Source: Ipomoea triloba (taxonomy: Eukaryota > Streptophyta > Magnoliopsida > Solanales > Convolvulaceae). From it: DNA of 64,000 nucleotides. The position numbers and the translations under genes were made by a program. Positions 37,420-49,377 of this stretch are shown here, one piece after another (the stretch's first letter is position 1; each line of letters starts with the position of its first letter). The notes beneath the pieces were generated by a model. It worked only from the letters and a program-made list of their open reading frames with translations. It made no database searches and was not told the DNA's origin. Location: positions 3,736,551 through 3,800,550 of the forward strand of contig NC_044925.1 in assembly GCF_003576645.1 (NCBI RefSeq). Reading direction: 5' to 3'.

Positions 37420-37713
37420 TTAATCATAGGCCAAAACGTTTACAATAAAGATGGATGAAATGATCAGACATTCCTTACCGTCAGACATAGAAACAACTCC
37501 TCTAGCATAGAAAACTTGATTCGCGGACTGTTTTACAAATTTGAAGCCGAATTCTTTGAAGGAACTTAAAGCTTCTTTAATGAGTTGGTCAAACGTACCT
37601 AAGACTGACACTGGTTGAATAGTCTTGCACACCACCTGAGTATCTATTTCCATTCTTCTATCGACTGACAATATCTCCATCGTCATTCTTCTATTCATTG
37701 ACAATATCTTCAT
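37420..37713 (-). CDS. Unrecognised 97-codon ORF
   Basis: The frame starts with a near-duplicated block (MKILSMNRRMTMEILSVDRR) and continues CKTIQPVSVLGTFDQLIKEA, LSSFKEFGFKFVKQSANQVF, which has ordinary amino-acid composition. I recognise no domain. It lies 250 bp upstream of the rhomboid gene start on the same strand and could be a relic exon of another gene. Coding status is doubtful. Confidence 0.2.
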   Translation of the reverse strand: MKILSMNRRMTMEILSVDRRMEIDTQVVCKTIQPVSVLGTFDQLIKEALSSFKEFGFKFVKQSANQVFYARGVVSMSDGKECLIISSIFIVNVLAYD

Positions 37714-37935
37714 CGACTGAACTGCATATCATAGTTCATAGGAGTCTCTTTTTCATTGTCATGTTTGTCACCCAGGATTAGATTCACGTACGCTATGACT
37801 AGTTTTATCGTTTCACGCATTATGAAAAAAGAACTCGCAAGTAAACGAGAGGAAGAAACTCGTCAAAACAACGAGAGGAAAAACACAAAAAATGCAAACA
37901 AAATTAAACCAATAAAACAAAGCAAAGGGAAACAA

Positions 37936-38319
37936 CCGTGCGAAAATAAGAGAGTAATAACCGGTAGCGGTAGAGATGGAGGAGAAAACAATGAATGCAA
38001 AAAAGACAATAAAGATGGACGTTGTCTGAGGTGGAGATGACAACAGGGGAAGACGATTGGACGCCGCCTCCGATCCGCTTGCTTCACGGAGGCGACGGCC
38101 GTGAAGAAAACCAAAGACGAGAGAATTCAATAGGGTTTAGGCCGTGCGAAAATAAGAGAGTAACGACCAGTAGCGGTAAAGATGGAGGAGAAAACAATGA
38201 ATGCAAAAAAGACAATAAAGATGGACGCTGTCTGAGGTGGAGATGACAGCAGGGGAAGACGATTGGACGCCGGCGGCCGTGAAGAAAACCAAAGACGAGA
38301 GAATTCAATAGGGTTTAAG
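37936..38319. repeat. Tandem duplication of about 206 bp
   Basis: The phrase CCGTGCGAAAATAAGAGAG at 37936 recurs at 38142, followed by near-identical GATGGAGGAGAAAACAATGA and GTCTGAGGTGGAGATGACA. The second copy lacks about 25 bp of GC-rich sequence. Frames across it are repeat artefacts. Confidence 0.8.
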
Positions 38320-38439
38320 GTAAATGTTCATTTTGGTATGCTGATTATTGAGATCTTGTCAATTGCAACTCACGACTTTCAAAACTTTGCTTAATTAGAG
38401 CATTACTCAATTGAATTCTATAGAAGACTAACCATCGTC

Positions 38440-38556
38440 CCAACTATCAGCACAGTAAGTTGGCCAAATGGTTTGCTCCATTCACATGGGTGGGATCGAA
38501 CCCCCAACCTCATGCTTAAGGGACAAGGTGCTGAACCACCACGGCAATCATGTTGG
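38440..38556 (-). mobile_element. tRNA-derived SINE fragment
   Basis: On the minus strand, an A-box-like TGATTGCCGTGGTGGTTCAG is followed at tRNA spacing by a B-box-like GGGGGTTCGATCCCACC. No target duplication was found, and it abuts the next foldback element. Confidence 0.5.
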
Positions 38557-38563
38557 TTAACTC

Positions 38564-39246
38564 AAGGGTCAAATAGGCCACTGAACTACACACCAAAATG
38601 CAATTAGGCTATCGAAGTAAAAAACAATGCAATTGGGTCCCTGGACTACACAAATTCATGCAATTCTATCCAAAATGACATGTTTTACCTTATGTACCGG
38701 TTACTAATTTTAAAAATATATTTTAAAATAATTTTAAATAAAATAATTAATTAAAATTTAAAATTTAAAAAAAAAAAAAAAAAAACTAACTTCTGGCCGG
38801 AGACGAATCGTCTCCGGCCGGCTTCGTCTCCATAGCCAGGAGACGAGGACCTTCGTCTCCATAGCCAGGAGACGAGGAACTTCGTCTCCGGCCATGGAGA
38901 CAAATCGTCTCTTCGTCTCCTTGGCCGGAGACGAAGCGGACCTTCGTCTCCATGGCCCGGAGACGAAGGAACCTTCGTCTCCTGGCTATGGAGACGAAGG
39001 TCCTCGCCTCGTCTCCGGCCGGAAATTTTTTTTTTTTTAATTTTTAATTTTAATTTTAATTAATTATTTTATTTAAATTAGTTTAAAATATTATTTTTAA
39101 AATTAGTAATCGGTACATCAGGTAAAACAGGTCATTTTAGATGGAATTGCATGAATTTGTGTAGTTCAGGGACCCAATTGTATTGTTTTTGAGTTCGATG
39201 ACCTAATTGCATTTTGGTGTGTAATTCAGTGACCTATTTGACCCTT
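38564..39246. mobile_element. Foldback element with GC-rich GTCTCC core
   Basis: Inverted arms of about 200 bp begin AAGGGTCAAATAGGCCACTG and end GTGACCTATTTGACCCTT. They enclose a GC-rich core at about 38790-39022 made of repeated, inverted GGAGACGA/TCGTCTCC modules. The arms share the CAAATAGGCCACTGAAC phrase with the element at 11571-11938. No target duplication is visible. Confidence 0.75.
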
Positions 39247-39399
39247 ATTCCTTTGTACAATAATATTTTGACGAAAGGGAATGTTTTGAAAAAAAGACTA
39301 AAAAGGACTGACACATATAAATTATAAATTTAGGACTGGAATTAACTCAAAAAAAAAAATCAAATTTGGTTTATCATTTTCTCAGCTTATGCTCAAAAG

Positions 39400-39920
39400 C
39401 ATGGTTGAAAAAATCGCTAGGCGCTCAAGGAGCGCCTAACGCCTAGAACGCCTAGCCGGGGATTAATCGACGCCTAGGCGCCCGTGTATTTTTTTTATTT
39501 TATTTTTAATTTTTTAAATACTAATAATTATAAATAAATTATATAATACTTTAATAGTTAATACTAAAATATTAAATATTAACTTAAAAAATATCTAGAG
39601 TTTGTACAATTTAAGATTATTTCGCTCAAAACGATATTGTTTTGAGTGAAATAACCCATTAAAAAAAAAAGAACAATAGTTAATCGACCGACTAGAAGGC
39701 CTAGTCGGTGCCTAGTCGGTCTAGTCGACGCCTAGGCGGTCAGCGCCTAAGCGGCCTAGGCGGTGCTTTGGCGGTCTAGGCGGAGCTTAGGCGGCCTAGG
39801 CGGTCGCCTAGCCGGCCAGTCGCCTAGACCACCATTTTATGTGATACGCTAGGCGGTCAACCAGCGCCTAGCGTCTAGGCGGGAATTAATCGGCGCCTAG
39901 GCAGGATTTTTACAACACTG
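39400..39920. mobile_element. hAT-type non-autonomous element with GCCTAGGC palindromes
   Basis: Ends CATGGTTGAAAAAATCGC and GGATTTTTACAACACTG are imperfect inverted repeats. An 8-bp duplication, CTCAAAAG, flanks it at 39392-39399 and 39921-39928. The interior is packed with palindromic CGCCTAGGCG variants at both ends. The element at 57255-57787 belongs to the same family. Confidence 0.7.
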
Positions 39921-40116
39921 CTCAAAAGCACTATTATTAAAAACTAACTGCGTAATGTTTGTTAAGTTGTATAAATTAAATACCATAATAAATTACACAG
40001 CAAACATTTTCTTTATACGTTTTTCATTACATAACGTTGGGCACTATTCTACACACGTAATGCGTATAGAAACTAGTATTACAAGAAGACCAAGTCATGC
40101 ACTTACATCATATATA

Positions 40117-43100
40117 CTACTCTGCAACCTCTAACAGACAAACCTTACCAGGACTACAAGCATTCAAGCAACTGTCAAGTGAACAATGAACCTCATACGA
40201 GTTAGGCGACGAGGGGATAACGTCAACCCACTCTTTGTTCACCAACTCGGAATGTTGATTTGGCTTCACGATGGCATGAAAATGAAGTTTGTCTGTCTGA
40301 TTCGCCAACTTCTTCATGAAGTTGATGGAAAACACCATGTTCAAATCATCCTCGACGTTGTTCACGTCCTTGAATTGTATCCCAACGTTTGCTTCGCATG
40401 AATCAGTGAAACCAAGCAGCATTTGCTGGTTTGTGTATCCTTGATTAACAGAACAAATCTGAAATGCGGGCAGCAAAACAAACACGGGTCCAAATTGTTA
40501 TTCGTTCAAGGTTCGACTGCTTTCCTTTGCAAGCATTAAGAAGATGAAAGTAACAGCAGTTTGGGGGCAAACCCAGCAAAATCGGTTAGGTTGTTGACTT
40601 ATAACCACAAGGCCACGAGCTCGACTCCCAATGGAAGCGACCTATTGGCCTTCTTAGTTTGAACCAGTCAGCTATGGACAACCTAAGTTGGTTTACCTCC
40701 TTGTGGTCCTTTGCCGACTAGGGTCCTAAGTTTACCTCCTTGTGATCCTTTGTCGACTAGGGTCACAAGGCAGGGTTTTACCCAGTGCACACTTTCGGGT
40801 AGTGGTTGCGGGTTTCCCTTGTCACGGGCAGTTTCTGAATTATGTTTGATGCACATAAGAAGCTGTCAAATAAAATGGCTCGCGGGAATTCACATTTTAG
40901 TATATTCTCACCTGAATGTACTCCACATTCATCTCGTGTAGATTTTCTAATAGGTTGTGGGATGAAAGTATGCCAACAATGCCTCCAGATCCAACTGGTC
41001 TTTGGAGAATCTCCCACGGCGATTTCATCAAGATCTTGTGTTTGTTTTCTTCTTCCTGTGAACTACTAACAACCGGAAGCATATCTTCTTCCAAGAACCA
41101 GACCTATAATAGTTTGAATGAGTGAAAAGACTTAAAGATGGATTCATAAACAGCATTGAAGCAGATTATGATTTGAATAATACACACATCTTACCTTCTC
41201 CGAGTCGAAAGAGAAGAAGTCATGATTCATAAACAGCTCTTTTAGAGAATCAACAGAATGAGCGGGGCAGATCAATACCAAAGGTACAGATGACCGATCT
41301 TCTGCCTACAATTTAACATTAAACTAATCAGATAGAGATGCAAAGAAATCTGCCTGTGGCAAGGAAATTGAGTTTCTTTTGCAAGTATAGAATAAAGATG
41401 ATTTTTGAGACAACCTTGAGCAATCTATTGTCATCATCTAGCAATGCTTTTAGAAGTTGATATGTTTCTTCCATATCATTGTTCAAGTTGATTTGAGGCG
41501 TAGACATCTCCAGCTCCCGCTTTCCTTCCCAAGACAAAACAACAGCAACCTTCCCACATGACACGAGATGCTGACCTCTCTCAGAATGCTCCCCTTTTCC
41601 ATTACGATAGAATTCTTCCGACACTTTTAGAGTATGTTTTACTTTAGTAGTTCTTATGAAGTCTGGAAAGCTCCACCTGGTACCAAAACGTTTATGTCAA
41701 TATATTTAGCACCAAATTATTTTTCTTTTAAAGAAACCGATCTACTAATAGCTATTTAGAAACTGATCTACTCAAGACCCATAATCATTACCACTAGCAG
41801 ATGATCACAATTACTCACTAAACTTAACCAGCTTGGTTGGCATGAGTGGCGGTGCACTCTCATCCCTTAAGAGAGTTCGGGAGTTCAAAACTCCTCTCGT
41901 ATGAAAAAACCAATATGAAAAGTGAAAACACTTTGCCCCTTAATTGGGCCGGCCCGATGCGAACGCGGATTAGCCAGAGTATGGTACGGGCTTAAAGGTG
42001 CCACAAAATAGTTAGGGCATACTCAGGATATCTCGTGGTCTAACCAAAAAAATTACTCACTAAACTTAGGTTATGAAAATTATAGTTATGTTCTTCAATG
42101 CATTTGGCCGGCCCACTATGGTAATTGTTTGCACCTCTAACATACTAAAGTCAGACTGTGCAGTCTATACAAAGTGTGTGTGAACCCCACCACCTGCATA
42201 ATTTTACAGATTCAAAACTGAGAAACTTTAATTTTATCGATCAACAAGCTATCATGACACCCAGAAGCAACAGAAAAATAAGAAAAGAACAAAATTGGGC
42301 AAATTGTGCATGGAAGAAAAACTTCACCTCCTTGATGGAATCTCCATATTCTTCAATACACGATCAAGCAATTTAGAATTTACAGTGACTATCTCATTTG
42401 CAAGTATACTTGTTTGGCTTTTTTCTCCATATCTGAACCCATGAAACACATGATGCTGCTCCATTTCATGCAGTTTCTTCTTGGCTTGTATAAGGCATCT
42501 TTGAAACTTTTTTCTTTCTTTCCATTCCTGAAATGACAGGTGAAACATGAGTAGTAAAGTCAGCAAAATTATCAATAAGCAAATTCATTCAGAACCACTT
42601 TTCTGCGTATTGAATTCAGATATTTGGAACAGATAACAAATAGAAGATGATAAAGGCTGCTTCAAGCTTCGATTAGCAGGAAGGCCAAGGGTTTTCCGCC
42701 CTTATGCAAAGCCAATTACTTTAGAAAATTATTTTCATAATGTTATCAGGATACGCAACAATAGTTTCAAATAAGCAAACTAGAAGAAAAATGAATGAAA
42801 GTATGCCTCACAAGCTGGCGCCTTTCTTTCTTAGATCTTTCATCAGTGCGGATATTTAACTCTAGGAGTCCCTTTGGAGGCGTGATCAACATTTCCTTTC
42901 TACTTAAGTCAACATTCGGAACAATTTCTTCAACAAATGGAACCCAAACAAGGGGACCAGAAGCACCTGCTTCCCTCTTTGGCTTTCCAGGTTGACCAGG
43001 TGGATGAAAAGATGAATCAAGTTCGACATGAAGAAGATCACTTGCTCCAGTATTGAAAACATTAATAACAGTTCCCACTGGCTCTCCAGTTTCCTGAAAG

Positions 43101-44386
43101 AGATGATCAATAAAATGAGGGAAACAAATGAGCAAGTTTCCAGTCATAACCCAACAGAAATATTCAAAAAAGATGAAAACAACAGTAAGTTGGCAAATAT
43201 TTGGTTAGAGAACTTCAACTCTTCAAGAACTAAGGAAAAAGTATAACCTCATCAATTTATATGATCATTTATCTAGTTTTATTGCTCACTCTTTACACAT
43301 CATTTCAAGAAGAAAACAATGTCCAGAATCATTACAATGTCCAAGTGAATAATCTGGTGTCTAAATCACTTGATTTCAAAAAGTGCAAGGTAGTGAAAAG
43401 AAGAATCAAATGAAAGATCATATCATACTTTTAATTGAAGAAACTAAAAACAAAGAAGAAAACAAGATACTAGTTATGTATGCCAGAAACACAAACCTTA
43501 AGAATAACTCTCATACCAACAAGATCACGGGTATAAAATTCACCTTCATGCAAAATTGGTCTATCATCTTCAGCTACAAGGATGGTTGATCCAACCAGTT
43601 TTTGTGCCTGAGAGAGGAAAGGAAATCATCATTTATTTTCCCATTTTTACCAGGGAGAAGTTAGCAGAATATATTTTATTCCTCCAATCACACTTTTACC
43701 AACACCAAGAATAATTCTTGGCTAGCTTCATGTACAGAAACAATTAAATAACTACTCTTACCCCCATGGTGGCAGGGATTGTAGCAAACATCAAGTTGAA
43801 TGCACAAATAACAATATTCCCGTGGTGAAAGACGTAAATAGGTGCTGGCTTTTCAGAAAAGAAAAAAAAAGTGTGTGTGTGTGTTTGTGTGTATATATAT
43901 ATATATATATATATGGTCCATACAAAAAATCAAATTTATAAGAAATAGACCATTCAGGATATGTTCAGTTCATTAGGTGTATTTAAATATAGAGAAAATA
44001 TCATTTTTAGTCCCTCAACTATAATACATGTATCAATTTTGGCCCTTGACTATTAAAAATTTCAAATTAGGTGCATGACTATTCAATTTGTATCACATTT
44101 GGTCCTTGACTATTAACATTTTCAAATTAGGTGCAAATGACCAAAATGAATAGTCATGCACCTAATTTGAAATTTTTAATAGTCAAGGACCAAAATTGAT
44201 ACATATATTATAGTTGAGGGACTAAAAATGATATTTGCTCTTAAATATAAATAGGTATTCAAAGATGGAGAGTTCAGCAAGTATATGAAATCAAAATGGT
44301 CCATAGCAGCAGGATTAGCAGCCATAGATCATCAAGGACTTATAAAATGATAGAAAATGTCTACCTGTGTCCAAATTTATCCCAAA

Positions 44387-44428
<42 letters not shown>

Positions 44429-46888
44429 TATATTTATAAAAAAAAAAAAAAAACTCGTGACTAGGATACATCTTCATAAAAATGCAACTAAATTTTAGAA
44501 TAAAGAATTATTACGGGCTGAACAAAGTATGGGGTTTATTTCAATTATAAATTAAACCACACCCTTCTTACCTTCTACTAGCATGACAAGGTCTCAATTT
44601 TCTAATTTTTTAAATGTATCAACAATCAATCATTACTAGTTCAACTGTTCAACAAAAGGGCAGATCAAGCTCAAGGAATGGGACAGAATAGAAGCAGTCC
44701 ACACTCCACAGCACATCCAGTAAAAGAAAAGGTGCTAAGGCATATCCAATTAAGCACTAGATAGTAGATAGCAAGTTTAAGAGAACCTGTTCTACTGTGT
44801 TGATTTCATTAAATTTAACTATCCAACTCTTCTGCCCAGGATGCCCCCTACCCTCAACCAGTTCAATTTCTTGAATCATCTGCCTCCCTAAAATTTGTTG
44901 CCTCAGCCACCGTCTTCCTGGCTGAAAAAGATTGTACAAATCTAGATTAAGAAAAGGTTCAGATAGAATATGATAGTATAAGCATTGTTATTCACCTGTT
45001 TAATTCTGTCTACCTTACAAAATCGCAGTTCAGGAAAATCCGTGGCAGTCTTTACCCTAACCTCACCTTGAAGCCCATGAACACTGCATATATATCCAGT
45101 CTCTACAAATCCCGGCTCAGGCACAACACTGGTTTCCACAATCTCTTGTACAGCTAAAAATTACAAAAATAAACAACAGAAAAACTCTGTTAGTTCAAGC
45201 ACTTAGACAACTGTAAGTGAATATATATAACTTACAAAAGTTTCAGTACATGAACTGTAACATGGATCTGATAAGGTACTAAATCAAGACACAAATGAAA
45301 ATGGAAAGTAACCAATCAATGAAGCATCAACTTTGCAGGTCACTAATGGAGCATGACTCATGGGATTGGAGCAGACAATCAGGGGAAGAAAAATTACACA
45401 ATTTATGCTATTTACTTAATCTCTTCATTGTATTGGATTATAAATATGGAGCCTCCCCTAGTGTTGAAGGCATCGATTATTGATTAGAAAATAATAACTA
45501 TTGTAGCAGGGCAGAATCCATTCTTGCTGGAGGATACTTTACAGTATCCTTATTCTGCATTGCTTCTTCCTTATCTGCTCTTTACTCCGACAGTATCAAT
45601 TGCAAAAATCAACAATCATTTGCACATGAATCATTTAGGAAATTAGTCAATAAGAAAACCAAACAGTAAGTTAAATTTCAATCTCATTCAAGTAGTGATA
45701 CTAATTAGATAAATATAAAAATATAATATAATATAATAATTTTTTTTAAAATAGTGCAAATAATTATCACACAAGAATGAATATTTTTATTATAGGATTG
45801 GTTAGAAACCCATTTTCAATTTCAAAAGCTAGCTTGTATAGAGGTAGTACTCAACAGACTCATAAACCGCACCTGAATTGGGTAGTTTGGCTACGCGGGA
45901 CTCAATAGTCAATACACACCCCCCAAGCTCAACAGAAACAAAATGATCTCAACATACAAAAAGTAGAGTCAAGTTTTAATAAACTTGGCTGGGATTTGTT
46001 CTGAAACCATGTTAGAAATCCATTTTCAATCTCAAAAGCTAGCTCATAAGGTGGTGGACCTTAATAGGCTCATAAACCACACCCAAATTGGATAGTCGAA
46101 CAGTATGGACTCAACAGGTTTCAATATTTTCATAAGTTTAACTAAATGAACAATACATCGCATTTGCTTACTTCTTACGGTAATATATACCCAAAAAGGA
46201 CCTAATTCAAAAAAAAAAAAAAACCTTCAAACAATTAAAAAGGATAGAAACTCCCACTATTATACCATTAAATTCCAGTATTAATAAAATTAGTGGTGCT
46301 AAATCACCAAGCCACAAAAAATACATGCATATACAGATTTTATCTGCACAAAACACGTTTCTACAAGTAATAGGATGTATAAGTATACATAACTCAGACA
46401 ACTCCGTTCTAAAATGAAGCATGGAAGGAGCTGACTGAACTCTAGATAAATAAATGAGACTTCTATAAGAACGAAAAATAAAAAAGAGAGCATAATTTCA
46501 CATTAATATTTTCAATTTCCACAAGATTCACGTTGCCTCATGAATTTCATAGGAAAAAAAAAAGGATGAAAAGAGTTACCCAAAAGAACACAGACTGAAG
46601 AAATGAAACTAACAAAGAAAATAAAATTTTAAAAAATAAATGAAAAGATTACAAGTTTAAAGGAAAAGAGAAGAAATTACCATTGCAGTGTAGTGAAGGA
46701 ATAGAGCGGTGGTGAACGCGGGAAAAAGTGAGAGATAATCGAGCTGGGAATGAAGAGGTGTGAATAGAAGCAGGGCTTCGATTTTTGAAGGGTATTGCGA
46801 AGCGCAGAGAGGTGTAGAGAGACGGTGAGACAGTGAGAGAATTGGGGGAAAAGAGCAGAGATGGAGAAGAAGAAGAAGGGCTCTGCAT
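40117..46888 (-). CDS. Plastid RimM-like 16S rRNA processing protein fused to a UDPGP-like domain (At5g46420-like)
   Basis: Ten exons join in phase to give 660 residues: 46681-46888, 45014-45153, 44787-44921, 43497-43607, 42812-43093, 42328-42527, 41415-41676, 41195-41305, 40912-41103, 40117-40458. Residues 1-70 are Ser/Pro-rich with few acids, like a chloroplast transit peptide. The RimM domain follows (VETGYICSVHGLQGEVRVKT, PGRRWLRQQ, VEGRGHPGQKSWIVKF). A PRC-barrel-like part has EFYTRDLVGMRVILK and GASGPLVWVPFVEEIVP. After a charged helix (ERSKKERRQL, EWKERKKFQR), the C-terminal half resembles UDP-sugar pyrophosphorylases (VPLVLICPAHSVDSLKELFM, SPWEILQRPVGSGGIVGIL, NVEYIQICSVNQ). Bacterial RimM helps mature the 30S subunit head. 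The role of the second half is unknown to me. Confidence 0.9.
40565..40835 (+). mobile_element. Probable tRNA-derived SINE in intron 9 of the RimM gene
   Basis: A tRNA-like head (GGTTGTTGACTTATAACCAC, then CCACGAGCTCGACTCCCAAT as B box) is followed by a short duplicated segment (TTTACCTCCTTGTG, GACTAGGGTC) and the tail CCAGTGCACACTTTCGGGTA. The order is typical of plant SINEs. Target duplication not found. Confidence 0.5.
41827..42050 (+). mobile_element. tRNA-derived SINE with 18-bp target duplication in intron 6 of the RimM gene
   Basis: The head reads CTTGGTTGGCATGAGTGGCG (A box) and GAGTTCGGGAGTTCAAAACT (B box). The body ends CTAACCAAAAA. The exact 18-mer AATTACTCACTAAACTTA flanks it at 41809-41826 and 42051-42068. 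This exact duplication suggests a recent insertion. Confidence 0.85.
43992..44240. mobile_element. MULE-type foldback MITE with 9-bp target duplication
   Basis: Arms GAGAAAATATCATTTTTAGT and ACTAAAAATGATATTTGCTC are inverted, and the whole element folds back. TTAAATATA flanks it at 43983-43991 and 44241-44249. It lies in intron 3 of the RimM gene. The tandem-repeat element at 13046-13285 is a relative. Confidence 0.8.
44390..44455. repeat. (ATA)n microsatellite
   Basis: An uninterrupted run of ATA/AAT triplets in RimM intron 3, followed by an A tract. Confidence 0.8.
45801..46115. repeat. Tandem duplication of about 210 bp in RimM intron 1
   Basis: The phrase GTTAGAAACCCATTTTCAAT at 45801 recurs at 46011 with changes, followed in both by TCAAAAGCTAGCT and CTCATAAACC. 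The copies have diverged, so the duplication is not recent. Confidence 0.65.
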
Positions 46889-47217
46889 TATTCTTGCTGT
46901 TTACTGGAGATACGATAGAGCAAGAGAGACGTTGAGAAAGTGAGAGAGATATTTTGGGTCTAAAATCACAGTTCTTGAGCCAATTCACATATCTTTTCCG
47001 GCCTAATTGAGGAACTAAACTGAAATTTGTGGTTCAAAAAAAAAAATACTAATATATGAATTTATTTCATATTTTCGTTGGAATCGTGATGTTATCACTT
47101 ATCAGCAATTAACTTATATTTTGCTCACCCCTAGATGTTATGATCAATGCTCAAGTTTGCTTGTCTCCTGTTGATTTTAAGCTGTAAATATTGACCTTGA
47201 TTATTTTTTATCTCCTA
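46889..47217. other. Upstream region of the RimM gene
   Basis: This holds the probable 5' UTR and promoter of the minus-strand RimM gene. No element is recognised. Confidence 0.4.
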
Positions 47218-47575
47218 ACAACATCTCCAATAGTTGTAATTTTTGAGAAATTTTTGCAGGTATGATTATGAAAGAGAAGATGCAAGAGAAGGAAAAAAAA
47301 AAACAAACAAAATTTGAAAAGCAAAGAAAAAAAATCAGTTTAACGCGCCTAGCAAGTGCGTGTGGTAGACGTGCCCAACTGGGCGCCTTACTATTGCTCA
47401 CGCGAATGAGCAACTCCTTTTGTTTGTTTTGGTGGGACCCACTTTTAGAGAAAAAAATCAGATTTTATTGCAACATCCTATTTCTATTTTCTTCTCTCAT
47501 CTCCCTCTCTCCTCCATATAAGCATTAGAATATGCAAAACCCAGCCAAAATCTCCTATTAGGGATGCTCTAAGAG
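47218..47575. mobile_element. MITE with AGAGCATCC-type ends
   Basis: It begins AACATCTCCAATAGTTGTAA and ends CTATTAGGGATGCTCTAAGA. It carries the pyrimidine-rich and GCGCC-containing interior typical of this family. A relative interrupts the micro-ORF repeat at 56041-56414. Confidence 0.6.
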
Positions 47576-48790
47576 TAATCACATTTATGGTTTTTTTATT
47601 GGTTTTTGCAAAGAAAAAAAAGAGATGATAAAATAATAGAGTATTGCAAATATGTTGATATGACGGTAGACTCTGGTTTTTCTTTTTGAAAACGAGAGAG
47701 GATTACAATAATAAAGATAGCTTTAGAATAAAACACTTCAAATTCTTCCAAAGGCATGACTATCTTGAAAGGATTACAATTTGCTTGGGAAGGTAGCTTC
47801 CAATGAGTTGAAGTTGAGACTGATTTGATGTAGTAAATTGGTTAAAATAGTTTTTTTTTTTTTTTTTGTTTGAAAAACAAAACAATTCATAGATTACTCA
47901 AGCATAATGTCTTTATAGATAACACCTGAAAGAAAACGAGGAACATAATCGAAATACTCACGTCTCTCCTCACTGTCATTACAAAAAGCAATCTTTGCTA
48001 AAGTATGGGCAAGCATATTACCCTCCTCCCGCTTAACAAATTGAAATTGAACCCGATGTAATTGCTTCAGAAGGCCCCGAATCTCATGAACAATAGCCCC
48101 AAAAGGAGTAATGTTAATGCCTTCATGAACAGCACGAGTAACAAATTAAAATGTGCATCAGATTCAAGGATCACCCGTTGCCATCCCGATTGCTTAATCC
48201 AGTCCAAGGCTTCCCTAGCTTTCATAGCTTTCGCTTCACGCACCGAACAGAGGCCTTTGATTGTGAACATAACGACGCCCAACACCACACCATCAACATC
48301 TCGCATTGACCACCCAAACCCCATTCAGTGAGCGTCACCATCCATCGCAACATCAATATTCAACTTGATATAATCCACCGGTGGAGGCTGCCAGTTCGTC
48401 CGGTGACACAGCAGGCTGCCAAAACCAGAACCAATCTGCCTCCCACGAGTATGCACTACTTTCCAATTCTGGGCAAAAAATAAAGCATGCCGCACTATAG
48501 TAGCTAGATCCTTGCATTGATTGTTCCACATCATGAAATTTCTGTTATCCCAAAAGGGCCCAACAAACCATAACCACTTTCTCCAGCATTGCATTAGGCA
48601 AAACCCCCCACACCTCCTCAATCCACACCTGAATGGAGTTAATTGATCCAAGCGGCCATTGATCATTAAGCACCTGCTAGCATGCACGCGCAAAAGGGTA
48701 GTTTGCAAACAAGTGAACAACATTTTCATTATCCACCCCACACAAAGAGCACAACGGATCACAACGAACATGTTTTACATTTAGTGCATC

Positions 48791-49377
48791 CAGTGGCGGA
48801 GCCAGAAATTTTCTCCAGTGGAGGCAAAAGATCAAAGTTAACGAGATATTTTGAAAAAAAAGTGAAAAACTTAGATACCTAGTAGTCATAAATATTGTTG
48901 ACTAGTGATAAAAAATCAGAATACATCAAGATAAAAAATATTTAAAATAAAATATAAAACATAATTAATTTGATAAAATAGTTTGAATTAAAACACATTA
49001 TAAATCATTCACCTCACTATTAATATTAAAAAAGAAAAAGAAAAAAAAAAAAAGAGAAGAAGTCATGTGACAAAAAAAATCAAATTAGAATTCACACTAT
49101 TAATATTAAAAAATGTCAAAAACAAAATTTCACCTCACTATTAATATTAAAAAAGAAAAAAAAAAACAAAAAGAGAAGAAGTCACAATGTGACCAAAAAA
49201 AATCCAATTAGAGTTCACACAAACTAGAAGCTACTGTTAGGGTTCAAACTATTGCCCATTTCATTCACTATTAAAAACTTACCATTTAAGCCAACTTAGG
49301 TTTTGCTTAAATGTTAGTATACTTAATATATATACATTACATGTGGTGGGGGAGTGCCCATTGTGGCTCCGCCACTG
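48791..49377. mobile_element. hAT-type non-autonomous element inside the LINE (first)
   Basis: Ends CAGTGGCGGAGCCAGAAA and GTGGCTCCGCCACTG are inverted. The 8-mer AGTGCATC flanks it at 48783-48790 and 49378-49385. It contains an internal direct repeat (CACCTCACTATTAATATTAA). No transposase. Confidence 0.85.
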
